This document shows positions 13,309 through 22,995 of a DNA stretch of 63,687 nucleotides, in pieces. The stretch comes from Acidobacteriota bacterium (GTDB lineage Bacteria; Acidobacteriota; Thermoanaerobaculia; UBA5066), in NCBI GenBank assembly GCA_029781975.1, contig JAKOVQ010000051.1:1-63687 (forward strand), written 5' to 3'. The position numbers and the translations under genes were made by a program. The number at the start of each line of letters is the position of its first letter. Position 1 is the stretch's first letter. A model generated the notes under the pieces. That model worked only from the letters and a program-made list of their open reading frames with translations. It did not search any database and had not been told where the DNA came from.

Positions 13309-15096
13309 ATGAGCTACCGACTGGCCCGACAACTCGCTCTCCTGGCAGTGATTCCGGGGATCTCGTTCGTCTCGACGGCCGAGGTTCTCGAGACGGCCCC
13401 CTACGCCGAGCGGAGGGGATCGATCCCCTCGGAGCAGCTCTCGGCGGCCCAGCTGGAGGACCTCGTCTCCCCGGTCGCTCTCTATCCCGACGCCCTGTTG
13501 AGCCAGGTTCTCGTCGCGACCACCTATCCGCTCGAGGTGGTGTCGGCGCAGCAGTGGCTGCAGAGGAACGGGAGCCTCGAGGGGCAGGCGCTGATGGACG
13601 AGGCCCGGAAGCAGAGCTGGGACGCCAGCGTCCAGAGCCTCGTGGCCTTCCCGGACGCCCTCGCGACGCTGAACCAGGACGTCGAGTGGACCGCGGCCCT
13701 CGGGAACGCCTTCCTCGCGCAAGAGGCCGAGGTCCTGGGTGCGGTGCAGCGGCTCCGCTCGCGCGCCCGGGAGAACGGAAAGCTCGTCTCCACGTCGCAG
13801 CAGACGGTCAGCTCCGTGGCGGCGGAGGGAGAGACCGTCGTCGAGATCGTGCCGGCCGACCCCGAGGTGATCTACGTGCCGCTGTACGACCCGTACGACG
13901 TCTGGGGCCCCCCCACCTGGTCGGACTACCCGTCCCTGGCCTATTCCCGCGGGTACGGCTTCGGAGCCGGGATCGACGTCGGGTTCTGGTTCAGCGGGTG
14001 GGGCTGGGGCTCGGGATGGGGCTGGTACCCGAACTGGTACGGCCGGTCGGTCTGGGTGAACGGCGCGTGGTTCGACCGCTGCGGCTACAGCTACTCCCGG
14101 TACGACCACCGGAGCGGCGGCTACCGCGGGGGCTACGGCGGCGTTCACGCCCGGGGCTCCGGCGGCTCCGGCGGCTACGGCGGCCACGGCGGGCGAGGCG
14201 GCGGCTACGGAGCGCCCGGTGCCGGCGGGCGGGGCGGCCGCGAGGCATGGCAGCACGACCCGGGGCACCGTCAGGGAGTCCCCTACGGGAACGGCCGGGT
14301 CGCCTCGCGATTCGGGTCCGCTTCGGCCTCTTCGCGCTCGGCATCGAGCGGGACGGGAAGCTGGCGGAATCGCGACGGAAGGGATTCCTTCTCCGGGTCC
14401 CGGGCGCCGGCCTTCGGCTCCCGCGGCGGGTCGGAACGATTCGGGCGGACACCGGGTGATGCGCCGCGCGGCTCCATGGGTTCGTCGCAGGGCCGGGTCC
14501 CGGGGCGTGACCCCTCCACGTCGTCGTGGCGTTCGCAGGCTGCGGCGCCGCGCTCCGGGGACACGGGGTGGCGCAACCCGGCTGCCGCTCAGCGCTCTCC
14601 CGGCTCGGGATGGCGCTCCTCGACGTCGTCACCGCGCTCTCCGGACACGGGGTGGCGCAGCTCGATTCCTGCTCCGCGCTCTCCGGACGCCGGATGGCGC
14701 TCGTCGGCTCCTTCGCCTCGCTCGTTCGGCACGTCGCCTCGCTCGTTCGGCACGTCGCCTCGCTCGTTCAGCACGTCGCCTCGCTCCTCGCTCCCGGGGG
14801 CCGGGTCCTCGTCCCGTGAGCCTTCCCGGAGCTTCCGGGCGGCGCCGCACGGCGGCTCGTCGGGCGGCTACGGGAGGAGCTCCGGCGGCGGGTCGAGCTG
14901 GTCCGGCGGGAGCGGGCCGCGAGGCATGGCCGGCGGCAGCGGCGCGAGCGGCGGCTCGCGCGGCACGGCGGGCGGCTTCTCCGGCGGGGGGAGCTCGCGC
15001 GAACGAGGCGGAGGCTTCGGGTCGAGCGGCGGCTCGCGCGGGGACGGCGGCTCGCGCGGCAACAGCGGCCCGCGCGGCGGCGGCCGCCGCCGCTGA
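13309..15096 (+). CDS. DUF3300-domain secreted protein with long repetitive Gly/Ser/Arg tail
   Basis: The protein has 595 residues. A signal segment (LALLAVIPGISFVSTAE) is followed by a DUF3300 domain at about 40-210 (LVSPVALYPDALLSQVLVA; EVVSAQQWLQRN; VEIVPADPEVIYVPLYDPY). The rest is low complexity: a Trp/Gly-rich region (GFWFSGWGWGSGWGWYPNW), then SSPRSPDTGWRSS-like units, then SFGTSPR repeats, then Gly/Ser-rich stretches. The start at 13309 has GGAGGACCC upstream. DUF3300 proteins are exported or outer-membrane associated with no known activity; the tail may bind polymer or matrix. Confidence 0.8.
   Translation: MSYRLARQLALLAVIPGISFVSTAEVLETAPYAERRGSIPSEQLSAAQLEDLVSPVALYPDALLSQVLVATTYPLEVVSAQQWLQRNGSLEGQALMDEARKQSWDASVQSLVAFPDALATLNQDVEWTAALGNAFLAQEAEVLGAVQRLRSRARENGKLVSTSQQTVSSVAAEGETVVEIVPADPEVIYVPLYDPYDVWGPPTWSDYPSLAYSRGYGFGAGIDVGFWFSGWGWGSGWGWYPNWYGRSVWVNGAWFDRCGYSYSRYDHRSGGYRGGYGGVHARGSGGSGGYGGHGGRGGGYGAPGAGGRGGREAWQHDPGHRQGVPYGNGRVASRFGSASASSRSASSGTGSWRNRDGRDSFSGSRAPAFGSRGGSERFGRTPGDAPRGSMGSSQGRVPGRDPSTSSWRSQAAAPRSGDTGWRNPAAAQRSPGSGWRSSTSSPRSPDTGWRSSIPAPRSPDAGWRSSAPSPRSFGTSPRSFGTSPRSFSTSPRSSLPGAGSSSREPSRSFRAAPHGGSSGGYGRSSGGGSSWSGGSGPRGMAGGSGASGGSRGTAGGFSGGGSSRERGGGFGSSGGSRGDGGSRGNSGPRGGGRRR
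14713..14783 (+). repeat. 21-base tandem repeats inside the DUF3300 gene tail
   Basis: A 21-base unit (TCGCCTCGCTCGTTCGGCACG) is repeated in phase from 14713, 14734 and 14755 and then partly again, encoding the SFGTSPR-type heptads. Looser copies of a related Ser/Pro/Arg/Trp unit precede it from about 14580. Copy number probably varies by slippage without shifting frame. Confidence 0.75.
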
Positions 15097-15114
15097 GAGC
15101 CCGCGGCGGGCGGC

Positions 15115-16920
15115 TCAGGCCCGGGCCGCCCCGCCGCCCCGCTCCTCGGCGGCGACGTACATCCCGTCGATGACGTCGCGATAGCGCTGCTCGACCACGC
15201 GTCTCCTCACCTTGAGGGTGGGCGTGACCTCGCCCGCCTCCTGCGTCAGCTCGCGCGGCAGCACGACGAACCGCTTGATCCGCTCGTGGCCGGCGAGCTC
15301 GCGCGAGCGCTCGCTCAGGACGCTCTCGTAGAGCGCGACGACCTCCGGGCGGTTCACCAGCTCCTCCCGCGAGGAGAAGGGGATCCCGTCCGACTTCGCG
15401 CGCTCCTCGAGCGCCAGGAAGTTCGGCACGACGAGAGCGCTGAGGAACCTGCGCCGGTCGCCGATGACCACCACCTGCTCCAGCAGGGGGTGCCCGGAGA
15501 GCGTCCCCTCGACGCGCTGGGGAGCGACGTTCTTGCCCTGCGAGGTGATGATGAGGTCCTTGATCCGGTCCGTGATCCGCAGGTAGCCGTCCGGGTCGAG
15601 CACCCCGACGTCGCCGGTCCTGAACCAGCCGTCCTCGAAGGCGGCCGCGGTCTCGGCGGGCCTGCCCCAGTAGCCCTTCATCACGTTGTCGCCGCGCACC
15701 TGCACCTCGCCCTCGTGCGCGATGCGGACCTCGCAGCCGGGAATGGGGCGGCCGACGGTGCCGAAGCGGAACGCGCCGGGCGCGTTGCAGGAGACCATGG
15801 GCGAGGTCTCGGTGAGCCCGTAGCCCTGGCAGACGAGGAGCCCCGCGGAGAGGAAGAACTCCTCGATCTCCCGTGCCAGGGGCGCGCCGCCGGCCGAGAA
15901 GAACCTCTTGTCGCCCCCCACGGCCTCCCGGATCCTGGAGAGGACCAGCGTGTCGGCGACCCGGTGCTTCACCCGGAGCGCCGGCCCCACGCGCCGCCCC
16001 GTGCGGCTCGCGTGCTCGAAGGCGGAGCCGACGCCGAGCGCCCAGCGGAAGAGGCGCCTCCGCGCGGGGGAGCTCCGGGCGACGCGGTCCTGGACGGCGG
16101 CGTACACCTTCTCGTAGAGCCGCGGGACGCTCACCATCGCCGTGGGCCTCACCTCGGGCATGGCGACGACGGCGTCCCTGGGGTCCCGCAGGTAGACGTT
16201 GGCCGCGCCGGAACGGAAGACGAAGTACGACCAGGCCCGCTCGTAGACGTGGCTGAGCGGCAGGAAGCAGAGGCTGCGGTCCTCGGGGCCGAACTCGAAC
16301 CGCTCGTCGAGCGTACGGAACTGGGAGGCGAAGTTGGCGTGGGTGAGCATGGCGCCCTTGCGCTCGCCCGTGGTCCCCGACGTGTAGATGATGGTGGCGA
16401 GGTCCTCCGGCTTCGCCGCGGCCAGGCGGGCCTCCACCTCCGCCGCGCTCCCGGGCGTGGCGCGTGCGAGGAAGCTCGCCAGCGAGGAGGAGCCCGGACC
16501 CTGCAGCCGCGTCGCCGGGTCGAACGCCACGACCGCGGGGGCCCCCGACTCGAAGGCCACGGCCTTGTCGTGCTGCTCCTGGCCGCCGACGAAGAGGAGC
16601 TTCGCGCCGGCGTCGAGGAAGACCTGCTCGGCCTGCCGGGCGGTGTCCGTCGCGTAGACGGGCACGCCGACGGCGCCGGCCATCATCACGCCGAAGTCGG
16701 CGACGGCCCATTCGGGACCGTTGGGCGCGAAGATCGCCACCCGGTCGCCGGCCGCGATGCCGGCGCCGACCAGGGCGCGCGCCATGGCCTCGACGCGCGC
16801 TCCGAGCTCGGCGTAGGTGACGGAGCGCCACCCCTTCTCGTCGCGGTAGCGCATCGCCTCCCGCGGGCCGAAGCGCGCCGCCGATTCCCGGATCATGCGT
16901 GAGAGATGGTCGGGGGCCAT
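15115..16920 (-). CDS. long-chain fatty-acid-CoA ligase (AMP-forming)
   Basis: The 601-residue protein starts at the ATG at 16920, where GGAAGGAGCACC precedes it. ANL superfamily motifs are present: the P-loop-like TIIYTSGTTGERKGAML, LPLSHVYERAW, the adenine-binding GYGLTETSPMVS, and the hinge region DGWFRTGDVGVLDPDGYLRITDR followed by KDLIITSQGKNVAP. It activates fatty acids to acyl-CoA through an acyl-adenylate at the membrane face. Length and motifs match FadD/Faa-type AMP-dependent synthetases. It converges with the DUF3300 gene. Confidence 0.93.
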   Translation of the reverse strand: MAPDHLSRMIRESAARFGPREAMRYRDEKGWRSVTYAELGARVEAMARALVGAGIAAGDRVAIFAPNGPEWAVADFGVMMAGAVGVPVYATDTARQAEQVFLDAGAKLLFVGGQEQHDKAVAFESGAPAVVAFDPATRLQGPGSSSLASFLARATPGSAAEVEARLAAAKPEDLATIIYTSGTTGERKGAMLTHANFASQFRTLDERFEFGPEDRSLCFLPLSHVYERAWSYFVFRSGAANVYLRDPRDAVVAMPEVRPTAMVSVPRLYEKVYAAVQDRVARSSPARRRLFRWALGVGSAFEHASRTGRRVGPALRVKHRVADTLVLSRIREAVGGDKRFFSAGGAPLAREIEEFFLSAGLLVCQGYGLTETSPMVSCNAPGAFRFGTVGRPIPGCEVRIAHEGEVQVRGDNVMKGYWGRPAETAAAFEDGWFRTGDVGVLDPDGYLRITDRIKDLIITSQGKNVAPQRVEGTLSGHPLLEQVVVIGDRRRFLSALVVPNFLALEERAKSDGIPFSSREELVNRPEVVALYESVLSERSRELAGHERIKRFVVLPRELTQEAGEVTPTLKVRRRVVEQRYRDVIDGMYVAAEERGGGAARA

Positions 16921-17085
16921 GGTGCTCCTTCCTGCTCCTGCCGCGCTCCGGCATGACAGCACGATCGGCACCCCGCCGCCAGGGGTCCTCCGGCCGCGCC
17001 TTTCCACCGGCCCCCCCGTGCCGGCCCGCGGAGATACCATGGGCCCGAGGGCTCCGACTCGAGAGGGCCTCGAGGAGCGTGCGGT

Positions 17086-18138
17086 ATGAAGACCCTGACC
17101 CTTCTGGGGACCACGCTGGGGCTCAGCTTCACGGCGGGCCTCAACCTCTACGCCACCGTCCTGGTGACGGGCCTGGCGGTCCGGCTGGGCTGGGTCCGGC
17201 TGCCGCCGGGTCTCGAGGGGCTCGGGGCGCTCGCGCACCCCGCCGTCCTGACCGTCGCCGGGCTGCTCTACGTCGTCGAGTTCCTCGCGGACAAGGTCCC
17301 TGCCGTGGACCACGTCTGGGACGTCGTCCACACGTTCGTCCGGCCGCTCGGTGCCGTCCTGATCACCTGGACGGCGGTCTCCGGGATGGACCTCCCGCAG
17401 ACGCTGGAGGTCCCGCTCCTCCTCCTCGCGGGCGGCGTGACCCTCTCGACGCACGCCGGGAAGGCGGGGACCCGCCTGGCGAGCGCCGGGACCGGGGCGA
17501 ACGCGCTGGGCGCCGGCATCGGCCTCAGCGTGCTCGAGGACGTCGCGGCGTTCTCGATCGCGCCCCTCGCCCTCGCGCACCCCGTCGCCACCCTGGTCGT
17601 CGTCCTCGTCGGCCTCGGGCTCCTGGGGATCGTCGCGCCCCTCGGCTGGAGGCTCCTGAAGTCGCGCCTGGCGGCGCTCGGGTACCTCTTCCGACACAAG
17701 CTCGTCGACCGGCAGCTTCCCGGCCTCGACACCTCGCACCTGCCCGAGCCGGTGGTCCTCGCCTTCGCCGACAACGGCGTCGTCGCGGGAGAGGAGGGGC
17801 TGATCCTCCCCGCGTACGTCAGCTCGCTGCCGGGCATCCCGCGGTGGTCCCCCGGCTTCGTGGCGCTGGTCCCGGGCGGCGCCGTCTTCGCGTGCCGCGG
17901 CTGGCTCCGGACCCGGGTGGCGCGGGTCTCCTGGAGCGACGGACGGCCCGTGCTCCTCCCCCGCGTCACCGGCTACCTCCTCCAGGCGAGGACCCCGAAG
18001 GGCCGCGCGACCTTCACGTTCTTCCCGCTGACGGCGCCGATGGGAGAGGCGCTGGAGCGGACCGTGGCTCGAGAGGCCGACGGGCCGTCGCGGCCCGGGC
18101 CGGCCTTCGGGGCGCTTCCCCGGGAAGCCCGGGTCTAG
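17086..18138 (+). CDS. DUF4126-domain membrane protein
   Basis: The 350-residue protein has about six hydrophobic helices in the first 200 residues (LGLSFTAGLNLYATVLVTGLAV; HPAVLTVAGLLYVVEFLADKV; AVLITWTAVSGM; VATLVVVLVGLGLLGIVAPL). The segment VEFLADKVPAVDHVWDVVHT is typical of DUF4126. A soluble C-terminal half (about 215-350) follows. The start has CGTGCGGT upstream and no obvious strong SD. Function is unknown; it lies divergent from the acyl-CoA ligase, 165 bases away. Confidence 0.75.
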   Translation: MKTLTLLGTTLGLSFTAGLNLYATVLVTGLAVRLGWVRLPPGLEGLGALAHPAVLTVAGLLYVVEFLADKVPAVDHVWDVVHTFVRPLGAVLITWTAVSGMDLPQTLEVPLLLLAGGVTLSTHAGKAGTRLASAGTGANALGAGIGLSVLEDVAAFSIAPLALAHPVATLVVVLVGLGLLGIVAPLGWRLLKSRLAALGYLFRHKLVDRQLPGLDTSHLPEPVVLAFADNGVVAGEEGLILPAYVSSLPGIPRWSPGFVALVPGGAVFACRGWLRTRVARVSWSDGRPVLLPRVTGYLLQARTPKGRATFTFFPLTAPMGEALERTVAREADGPSRPGPAFGALPREARV

Positions 18139-18247
18139 CGGCGGGAGGGACCGGCCGGAGCGCGGGGCTCCCCGCCGGGCGACCTCGACCGGGCGATCGA
18201 GGCGCGAGCGGCGGCGGACGCGATCGAGGAGGCGGGCGCTGGCCCCG

Positions 18248-19162
18248 TCAGAGGCTCTTCAGGATCTCCTGCCGCTTCGCCTGGTACTCCTCGGGGGTGA
18301 TCAGCCCGCGGTCCAGGAGGTCCTTCAGCCGCTGGAGGCGCTCCGCCGGGTCGAGGGCCGCGGGCGGGGCCGGGGGAGCGGGAGGCGCCGGGGCGGCCAT
18401 CGGAGCGGGGGAGGCGGCGGCCGCCGGTGCCGCGGCGGCGGGGGGAGGCGTCGGGGCGGCCACGGCGCGGGGGGCCTCCGGAGCAGGGGCGAGGAACGCC
18501 GCGAGGTCGTAGACGAGCCAGTTGGACCGTGCCCTTCCGAGCCAGCGATCGCCCGGGACCAGCGGGGGAGGCGCGACGGCGGGACCGAGCCCCTTCGCGG
18601 TCAGGCGGACGTCCTCGAACGCCCGCAGGTCCCGCGGGTCGATGGTCGAGGGCTCGCTGCTGGTGACGTACTTCTCGGCCGTGTCGAAGAAGATGTTGCC
18701 CAGGACCAGATTGAGCCTGCCGTTCTCGACGAAGCAGATGCCGTCCGTGAAGCGAGGTGTGGCTGACGAGGTGCTGCCCCGCTCGCCGGTCACGGAGAAG
18801 TAGACCCACTGGTCGGCGGTCGCCTTCCGGAGGCCCTCGGCCAGCTTCGGGGCCAGCTGCGCGATCTCCCCGGCGGAGAAGAGCGGCCCCTTGTCGCTCC
18901 AGGTGAGGACCGACAGCTTCTCGAATCCCACGGCGCCCAGGACCTTCTCGACCTCGGAAGCGGTGAGGCTCGCCGGGTGGGAGTAGCCCTTCGGGACCGG
19001 GCGGCCCCCCTCGACGTCGTACCGCAGGGAGACCTGCACCGGCGGGCCCTTGTAGAGGTCGACCTGTCCAACGGTCGACGCGCAGCCGCCGCCGGCGAGC
19101 ATCAGGCCGGCGAGAAGGCTGGGGACGGCGAGGCGACGGGACTGCCGGTCAGCGCGTGACAT
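18248..19162 (-). CDS. lipoprotein with C-terminal SHOCT domain
   Basis: The protein has 304 residues from the ATG at 19162. A lipobox (LMLAGGGC) ends a hydrophobic signal, so the mature protein should be lipid-anchored at a Cys near residue 27. The middle is a folded domain of unknown family (VQVSLRYDVEGGRP; DGICFVENGRLNLVLGNIF). An Ala/Pro-rich linker (about 225-265) leads to a SHOCT module, LQRLKDLLDRGLITPEEYQ then AKRQEIL. SHOCT modules are short helical tails often found on exported proteins. A start five codons earlier is possible. Confidence 0.75.
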   Translation of the reverse strand: MSRADRQSRRLAVPSLLAGLMLAGGGCASTVGQVDLYKGPPVQVSLRYDVEGGRPVPKGYSHPASLTASEVEKVLGAVGFEKLSVLTWSDKGPLFSAGEIAQLAPKLAEGLRKATADQWVYFSVTGERGSTSSATPRFTDGICFVENGRLNLVLGNIFFDTAEKYVTSSEPSTIDPRDLRAFEDVRLTAKGLGPAVAPPPLVPGDRWLGRARSNWLVYDLAAFLAPAPEAPRAVAAPTPPPAAAAPAAAASPAPMAAPAPPAPPAPPAALDPAERLQRLKDLLDRGLITPEEYQAKRQEILKSL

Positions 19163-19192
19163 CGAGCCAGCCCTCATCGGATCGGTCGGGCG

Positions 19193-21328
19193 CTAGTTGG
19201 CGAGAAGCCCGCGCGTCGCGAGGAGCGGCTCGATCTTCGGGTCGCGGCCGCGGAACGCGCGGTACATCTTCGCGAGGTCCTCGGTGTTGCCGCGCGAGAG
19301 GACCATCGCGCGGAAGCGGTCGCCGTTGGCGCGGGTCAGGCCGCCGTTCTCCGAGAACCAGGCGAAGGCGTCGTCGTCGAGCATCTCGGCCCAGAGGTAG
19401 GCGTAGTACCCGGCCGCGTAGCCGTTGCTCCAGATGTGGAGGAAGTAGCTCGAGCGGTACCGGGGCGGAACCTGCTTCAGCTCCACGCCGGCCTTCGCGA
19501 GCGCCTCGGCCTCGAACGGGTCGACCCGCTGAGCGGGGGCGGTGGCGGGGAGGGAGTGCCACGCCATGTCGAGCTCGGACGCGGCGAGGATCTCGGTGAG
19601 GGCGTACCCCTGGTTGAAGGTGGCCGCCTTCCTGATCTTGTCCACGAGCGCCTGCGGGATCGGCTTGCCGGTGGAGACGTGGATCGCGTAGTGCGGGAGC
19701 ACCTTCGGGTCGAGCGCCCAGTGCTCGTTGATCTGCGACGGGAACTCCACGAAGTCGCGCGCGACGTTCGTCCCGGAGAGGCTCGGGTAGCGCTGGTCGG
19801 CGAACATGCCGTGCAGGGCGTGACCGAACTCGTGGAACATCGTGGTCACGTCGTCCCAGCTCAGGAGGGCGGGCTGGCCCGGCGCGGGCTTGGTGAAGTT
19901 CGTGACGTTGAAGACCACCGGCTTCGTGCCGAAGAGCTTCGACTGGCCGACGAGGTTGTCCATCCAGGCGCCGCCGGACTTGTTGTCGCGCTTGAAGTAG
20001 TCGCAGTAGAAGAGGGCGAGCGGCGAGCCGTCCCGGTCGATCACGTCGAAGACGCGGACGTCGGGGTCCCACACCGGGAGGTCGTGGCGCTCCTTGAACG
20101 TCAGGCCGTACAGCTCGTGGGCGGCGTAGAAGACGCCGTCCGTCAGGACGCGGTTCAGCTCGAAGTACGGCTTGATCTCCGCGTCGTCGAGGTCGTAGGT
20201 CGCCTTGCGGACCTGGTCGGCGTAGAAGTCCCAGTCCCAGGGCTCGAGGGCGAAGCCCCCTCGCTGGCGGTCGATCAGGGCCTGGATCTGGCCGGCCTCG
20301 CGGCGCGCGTTGGCGACCGCCGCCGGGACCAGCTTCCCCAGGAACCCGTCCACCCCCTCGGGCGTCTTCGCCATCTGGTCCTCGAGCCTCCAGGCGGCGT
20401 AGCTGGGGAAGCCGAGGAGCTTCGCCTTCTCGGCGCGGAGGGCCGCGAGCTCGGAGATGGTGGCCCGCGTGTCGTTGGCGTCGCCCTGCTCGGCGCGCGT
20501 CCACGACGCCTCGAACAGCTTCCGGCGGGTGGCGCGGCTGGCGAGCGACGAGAGCGCCGGCTGCTGCGTGGTGTTCTGCAGGGGGAGGAGCCACTTCCCC
20601 TCGAGGCCGCGGGCCTTCGCCGCCTGCGCCGCCGCGTCGAGGTCGCCCGCCCCGAACCCGGCGAGCTCGGCCTTGTCGCTCACCACCAGCGCGCCCTCCT
20701 TGGCAGCGGCGAGCAGCTGGTTGGTGAACCGGGCCGAGAGGGCCGCCTCCCGCTCGTTCAGCTTCATGAGCGTCGCCTTGTCGGCGTCGGAGAGCCGGGC
20801 GCCGGCGTGGACGAACTCCTGGTGGTCGTACTCGACGAGGCGCATGGACTCGGGGTCGAGGCCCAGCGCGGCGCGCTGCGCGTAGATCGCCTCGACGCGC
20901 TTGAACAGCCGGGCGTCGAGGAAGATCGCGTCGTGCAGCGCCGCGAGCTTCGGGGCCACCTCCTCCTGCAGGGCCTGCAGGGTGGGGTTGGTGTTGGCGC
21001 CGGAGAGGGCGTTGAAGACGAGGTTCACCCGGGTCAGGAGCTCGCCGCTCCTCTCCAGGGCCACGAGCGTGTTCTCGAAGGTGGGGGCCGCCGGGTCGGC
21101 GGCGATCTTCTCCACCTCCTGCCGCTGCTGCCGGATCCCCTCCTCCAGCGCGGGCTTGAAGTCCTCGTTCCGGATCCGGTCGAACGGGGGCGCCTGGAAG
21201 GGGAGGGGGCTGGCGGTCAGGAAGGGGTTGGCCCGCGGCGCAGCCTCGGCGGCCGTCGCGGACGGCGCGCGGAGGCAGAGGAGCGTGGCGGTTCCGACGA
21301 TTCCGAGCGTGATGATTCGCAGCGTCAC
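19193..21328 (-). CDS. M3-family zinc metallopeptidase (peptidyl-dipeptidase Dcp type), exported
   Basis: The protein has 711 residues from GTG at 21328 (GAGAGGTC upstream); an ATG 16 codons earlier is less likely. Signal peptide LRIITLGIVGTATLLCLRAP. The zinc motif HExxH is in TMFHEFGHALHGMF, with the downstream Glu ligand in the ARDFVEFPSQINEHW region typical of thimet oligopeptidase/Dcp enzymes. It cleaves short peptides, here presumably in the periplasm. Full length, no lesions. Confidence 0.92.
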   Translation of the reverse strand: MTLRIITLGIVGTATLLCLRAPSATAAEAAPRANPFLTASPLPFQAPPFDRIRNEDFKPALEEGIRQQRQEVEKIAADPAAPTFENTLVALERSGELLTRVNLVFNALSGANTNPTLQALQEEVAPKLAALHDAIFLDARLFKRVEAIYAQRAALGLDPESMRLVEYDHQEFVHAGARLSDADKATLMKLNEREAALSARFTNQLLAAAKEGALVVSDKAELAGFGAGDLDAAAQAAKARGLEGKWLLPLQNTTQQPALSSLASRATRRKLFEASWTRAEQGDANDTRATISELAALRAEKAKLLGFPSYAAWRLEDQMAKTPEGVDGFLGKLVPAAVANARREAGQIQALIDRQRGGFALEPWDWDFYADQVRKATYDLDDAEIKPYFELNRVLTDGVFYAAHELYGLTFKERHDLPVWDPDVRVFDVIDRDGSPLALFYCDYFKRDNKSGGAWMDNLVGQSKLFGTKPVVFNVTNFTKPAPGQPALLSWDDVTTMFHEFGHALHGMFADQRYPSLSGTNVARDFVEFPSQINEHWALDPKVLPHYAIHVSTGKPIPQALVDKIRKAATFNQGYALTEILAASELDMAWHSLPATAPAQRVDPFEAEALAKAGVELKQVPPRYRSSYFLHIWSNGYAAGYYAYLWAEMLDDDAFAWFSENGGLTRANGDRFRAMVLSRGNTEDLAKMYRAFRGRDPKIEPLLATRGLLAN

Positions 21329-21482
21329 GTGAGACCTCTCGTGGAGCTTCCTCGTCGGCCGGACCCGCGGGGGCACGCCCCGCTCGCGGCCGCCGCGGCA
21401 CGGTATGCGGGCGGCGCCACGGGGTCAAGCGGCCGTCCGGCAGGGCCGGGAGCGCCGGCCCGGCCCCCTGGACGAGAATGGC

Positions 21483-22970
21483 GTGGGAAACGGCTCCGTG
21501 GAGAGAGGGTCGACGTCGTCCTTCCGGAGGGTCGCGCTCGGGGCCGCCTTCGCGGTCCTCCTGGCGGTGACGCTCCTGCCGGCTCCCGAGGGGCTGCCCG
21601 TCGCCGGGCAGAGGATGCTCGGGATCCTCGCCTTCGCCGTCGTCGTCTGGATGACCGAGGCGGTCTCCTACCCGGTCAGCGCGGGGCTGATCCTCACCCT
21701 GACGGCCTTCCTCCTCGGGACGGCTCCGCCGGCGGGAGGCCCGGCGAAGGCCCTCGGGACGGCCGGCGGGCTCGGCCTGGCGCTGACGGGCTTCGGCAAC
21801 ACGGCGTGGGCCCTCGTGGCCGGAGCGCTCTTCCTGGCCGCGGCGATGACGAAGACCGGCCTCGACCGGCGGATCGCGCTCGTCGTCCTCTCGAGGATGG
21901 GCGCCCGGACGAACCACGTCCTGATCGGGGTGATCCTCGTCGGGTTCGTCCTCAGCTTCCTCGTCCCGAGCACGACCGCCCGGGTCGCGTGCCTCGTCCC
22001 GATCGTCACGGGGATCGTCGCCGCGTTCGGCGTGCCCCTGAAGAGCCGCTTCGCGGGGATGATGATGATCGCCGTCGCGCAGGCGGACAGCCTCTGGAAC
22101 GTGGGGATCAAGACGGCCGCGGCGCAGAACATGGTGGCGGTGACGTTCATCCGCGAGCAGCTGGGCGTCGAGGTCACCTGGCTCCGCTGGTTCGTCGCCG
22201 CGGCGCCGTTCTCGGCGATCATGTCCGTCGCCCTCTACTTCGTCCTGATGAGGCTGATGCCCCCCGAGACGGAGGAGATCGCCGGGGGGAAGGAGGCCGT
22301 GGCGAGGTCGCTGGCCGAGCTCGGGCCGACGACCGGGGCCGAGAAGCGCCTCCTGGCCGTCTCCGTCGTCCTCCTCCTCTTCTGGACGACGGAGGGTGTG
22401 CTCCACCCCTTCGACACGTCGACGACCACGCTCGCGGCGGTGACCGTCCTCCTCCTCCCGGGCGTCGGCGTCATGAGCTGGAGCGACGCCCAGGAGCGGA
22501 TCCCGTGGGGGACGCTCGCGCTCTTCGGGGTCGGGATCGGCCTGGGGTCGGCCCTCCTCTCGACCAAGGCGGCGCCCTGGCTCGCGCGGATCGTCGTCTC
22601 CCGCCTGGGCCTCGAGTCGGCCTCCGCGCTCGCGATCCTGGCGGTCCTCGCGGCCTTCCTGGTGGTGATCCACCTCGGCTTCGCGAGCGCGACCGCGCTC
22701 GCGGCCGCGATGATCCCGATCGTGATCTCGATCCTCCAGGGGGTGAAGACCCCGGGGCTGAACCTGGTCGGGATGACGATGGTCCTCCAGTACGTGGTGA
22801 GCTTCGGGATGGTCCTGCCCGTGAACGCCCCGCAGAACATGATCGCCTACGGCACGGGCGCGTTCGAGGCGAGGGACTTCGTCCGGACGGGGATCCCGCT
22901 GACGATCCTCGCCTACCTCCTCGTCCTCGCGCTCGGGGCGACCTACTGGCGCTGGCTGGGGCTGGTGTAG
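21483..22970 (+). CDS. SLC13/DASS-family anion permease
   Basis: The protein has about 495 residues from GTG at 21483 (GGACGAG upstream); an ATG at 21405 would add a poorly conserved 26-residue lead. It has 11-12 transmembrane helices (VALGAAFAVLLAVTLLP; MLGILAFAVVVWMTEAVSYPV; HVLIGVILVGFVLSFLVPSTT; ILAVLAAFLVVIHLGF). The two re-entrant Ser/Asn-Thr type motifs are near PSTTARVACLVPIV and SFGMVLPVNAPQNMIAYGTG, as in Na+-coupled dicarboxylate/sulfate symporters. The substrate is uncertain; organic dicarboxylate is most common, and inorganic sulfate is possible given the genome context. Confidence 0.8.
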   Translation: MGNGSVERGSTSSFRRVALGAAFAVLLAVTLLPAPEGLPVAGQRMLGILAFAVVVWMTEAVSYPVSAGLILTLTAFLLGTAPPAGGPAKALGTAGGLGLALTGFGNTAWALVAGALFLAAAMTKTGLDRRIALVVLSRMGARTNHVLIGVILVGFVLSFLVPSTTARVACLVPIVTGIVAAFGVPLKSRFAGMMMIAVAQADSLWNVGIKTAAAQNMVAVTFIREQLGVEVTWLRWFVAAAPFSAIMSVALYFVLMRLMPPETEEIAGGKEAVARSLAELGPTTGAEKRLLAVSVVLLLFWTTEGVLHPFDTSTTTLAAVTVLLLPGVGVMSWSDAQERIPWGTLALFGVGIGLGSALLSTKAAPWLARIVVSRLGLESASALAILAVLAAFLVVIHLGFASATALAAAMIPIVISILQGVKTPGLNLVGMTMVLQYVVSFGMVLPVNAPQNMIAYGTGAFEARDFVRTGIPLTILAYLLVLALGATYWRWLGLV

Positions 22971-22995
22971 GCCGACGGCCCGGCCCGCGGGGCCC

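Noticed and set aside
11148-14459. An 1103-codon plus-strand frame opposite the acyl-ACP-reductase-like gene and running into the DUF3300 gene
   Set aside because: Composition is Arg/Glu/Val/Gly without domains; the two genes in the other frames have clear family motifs and start signals.
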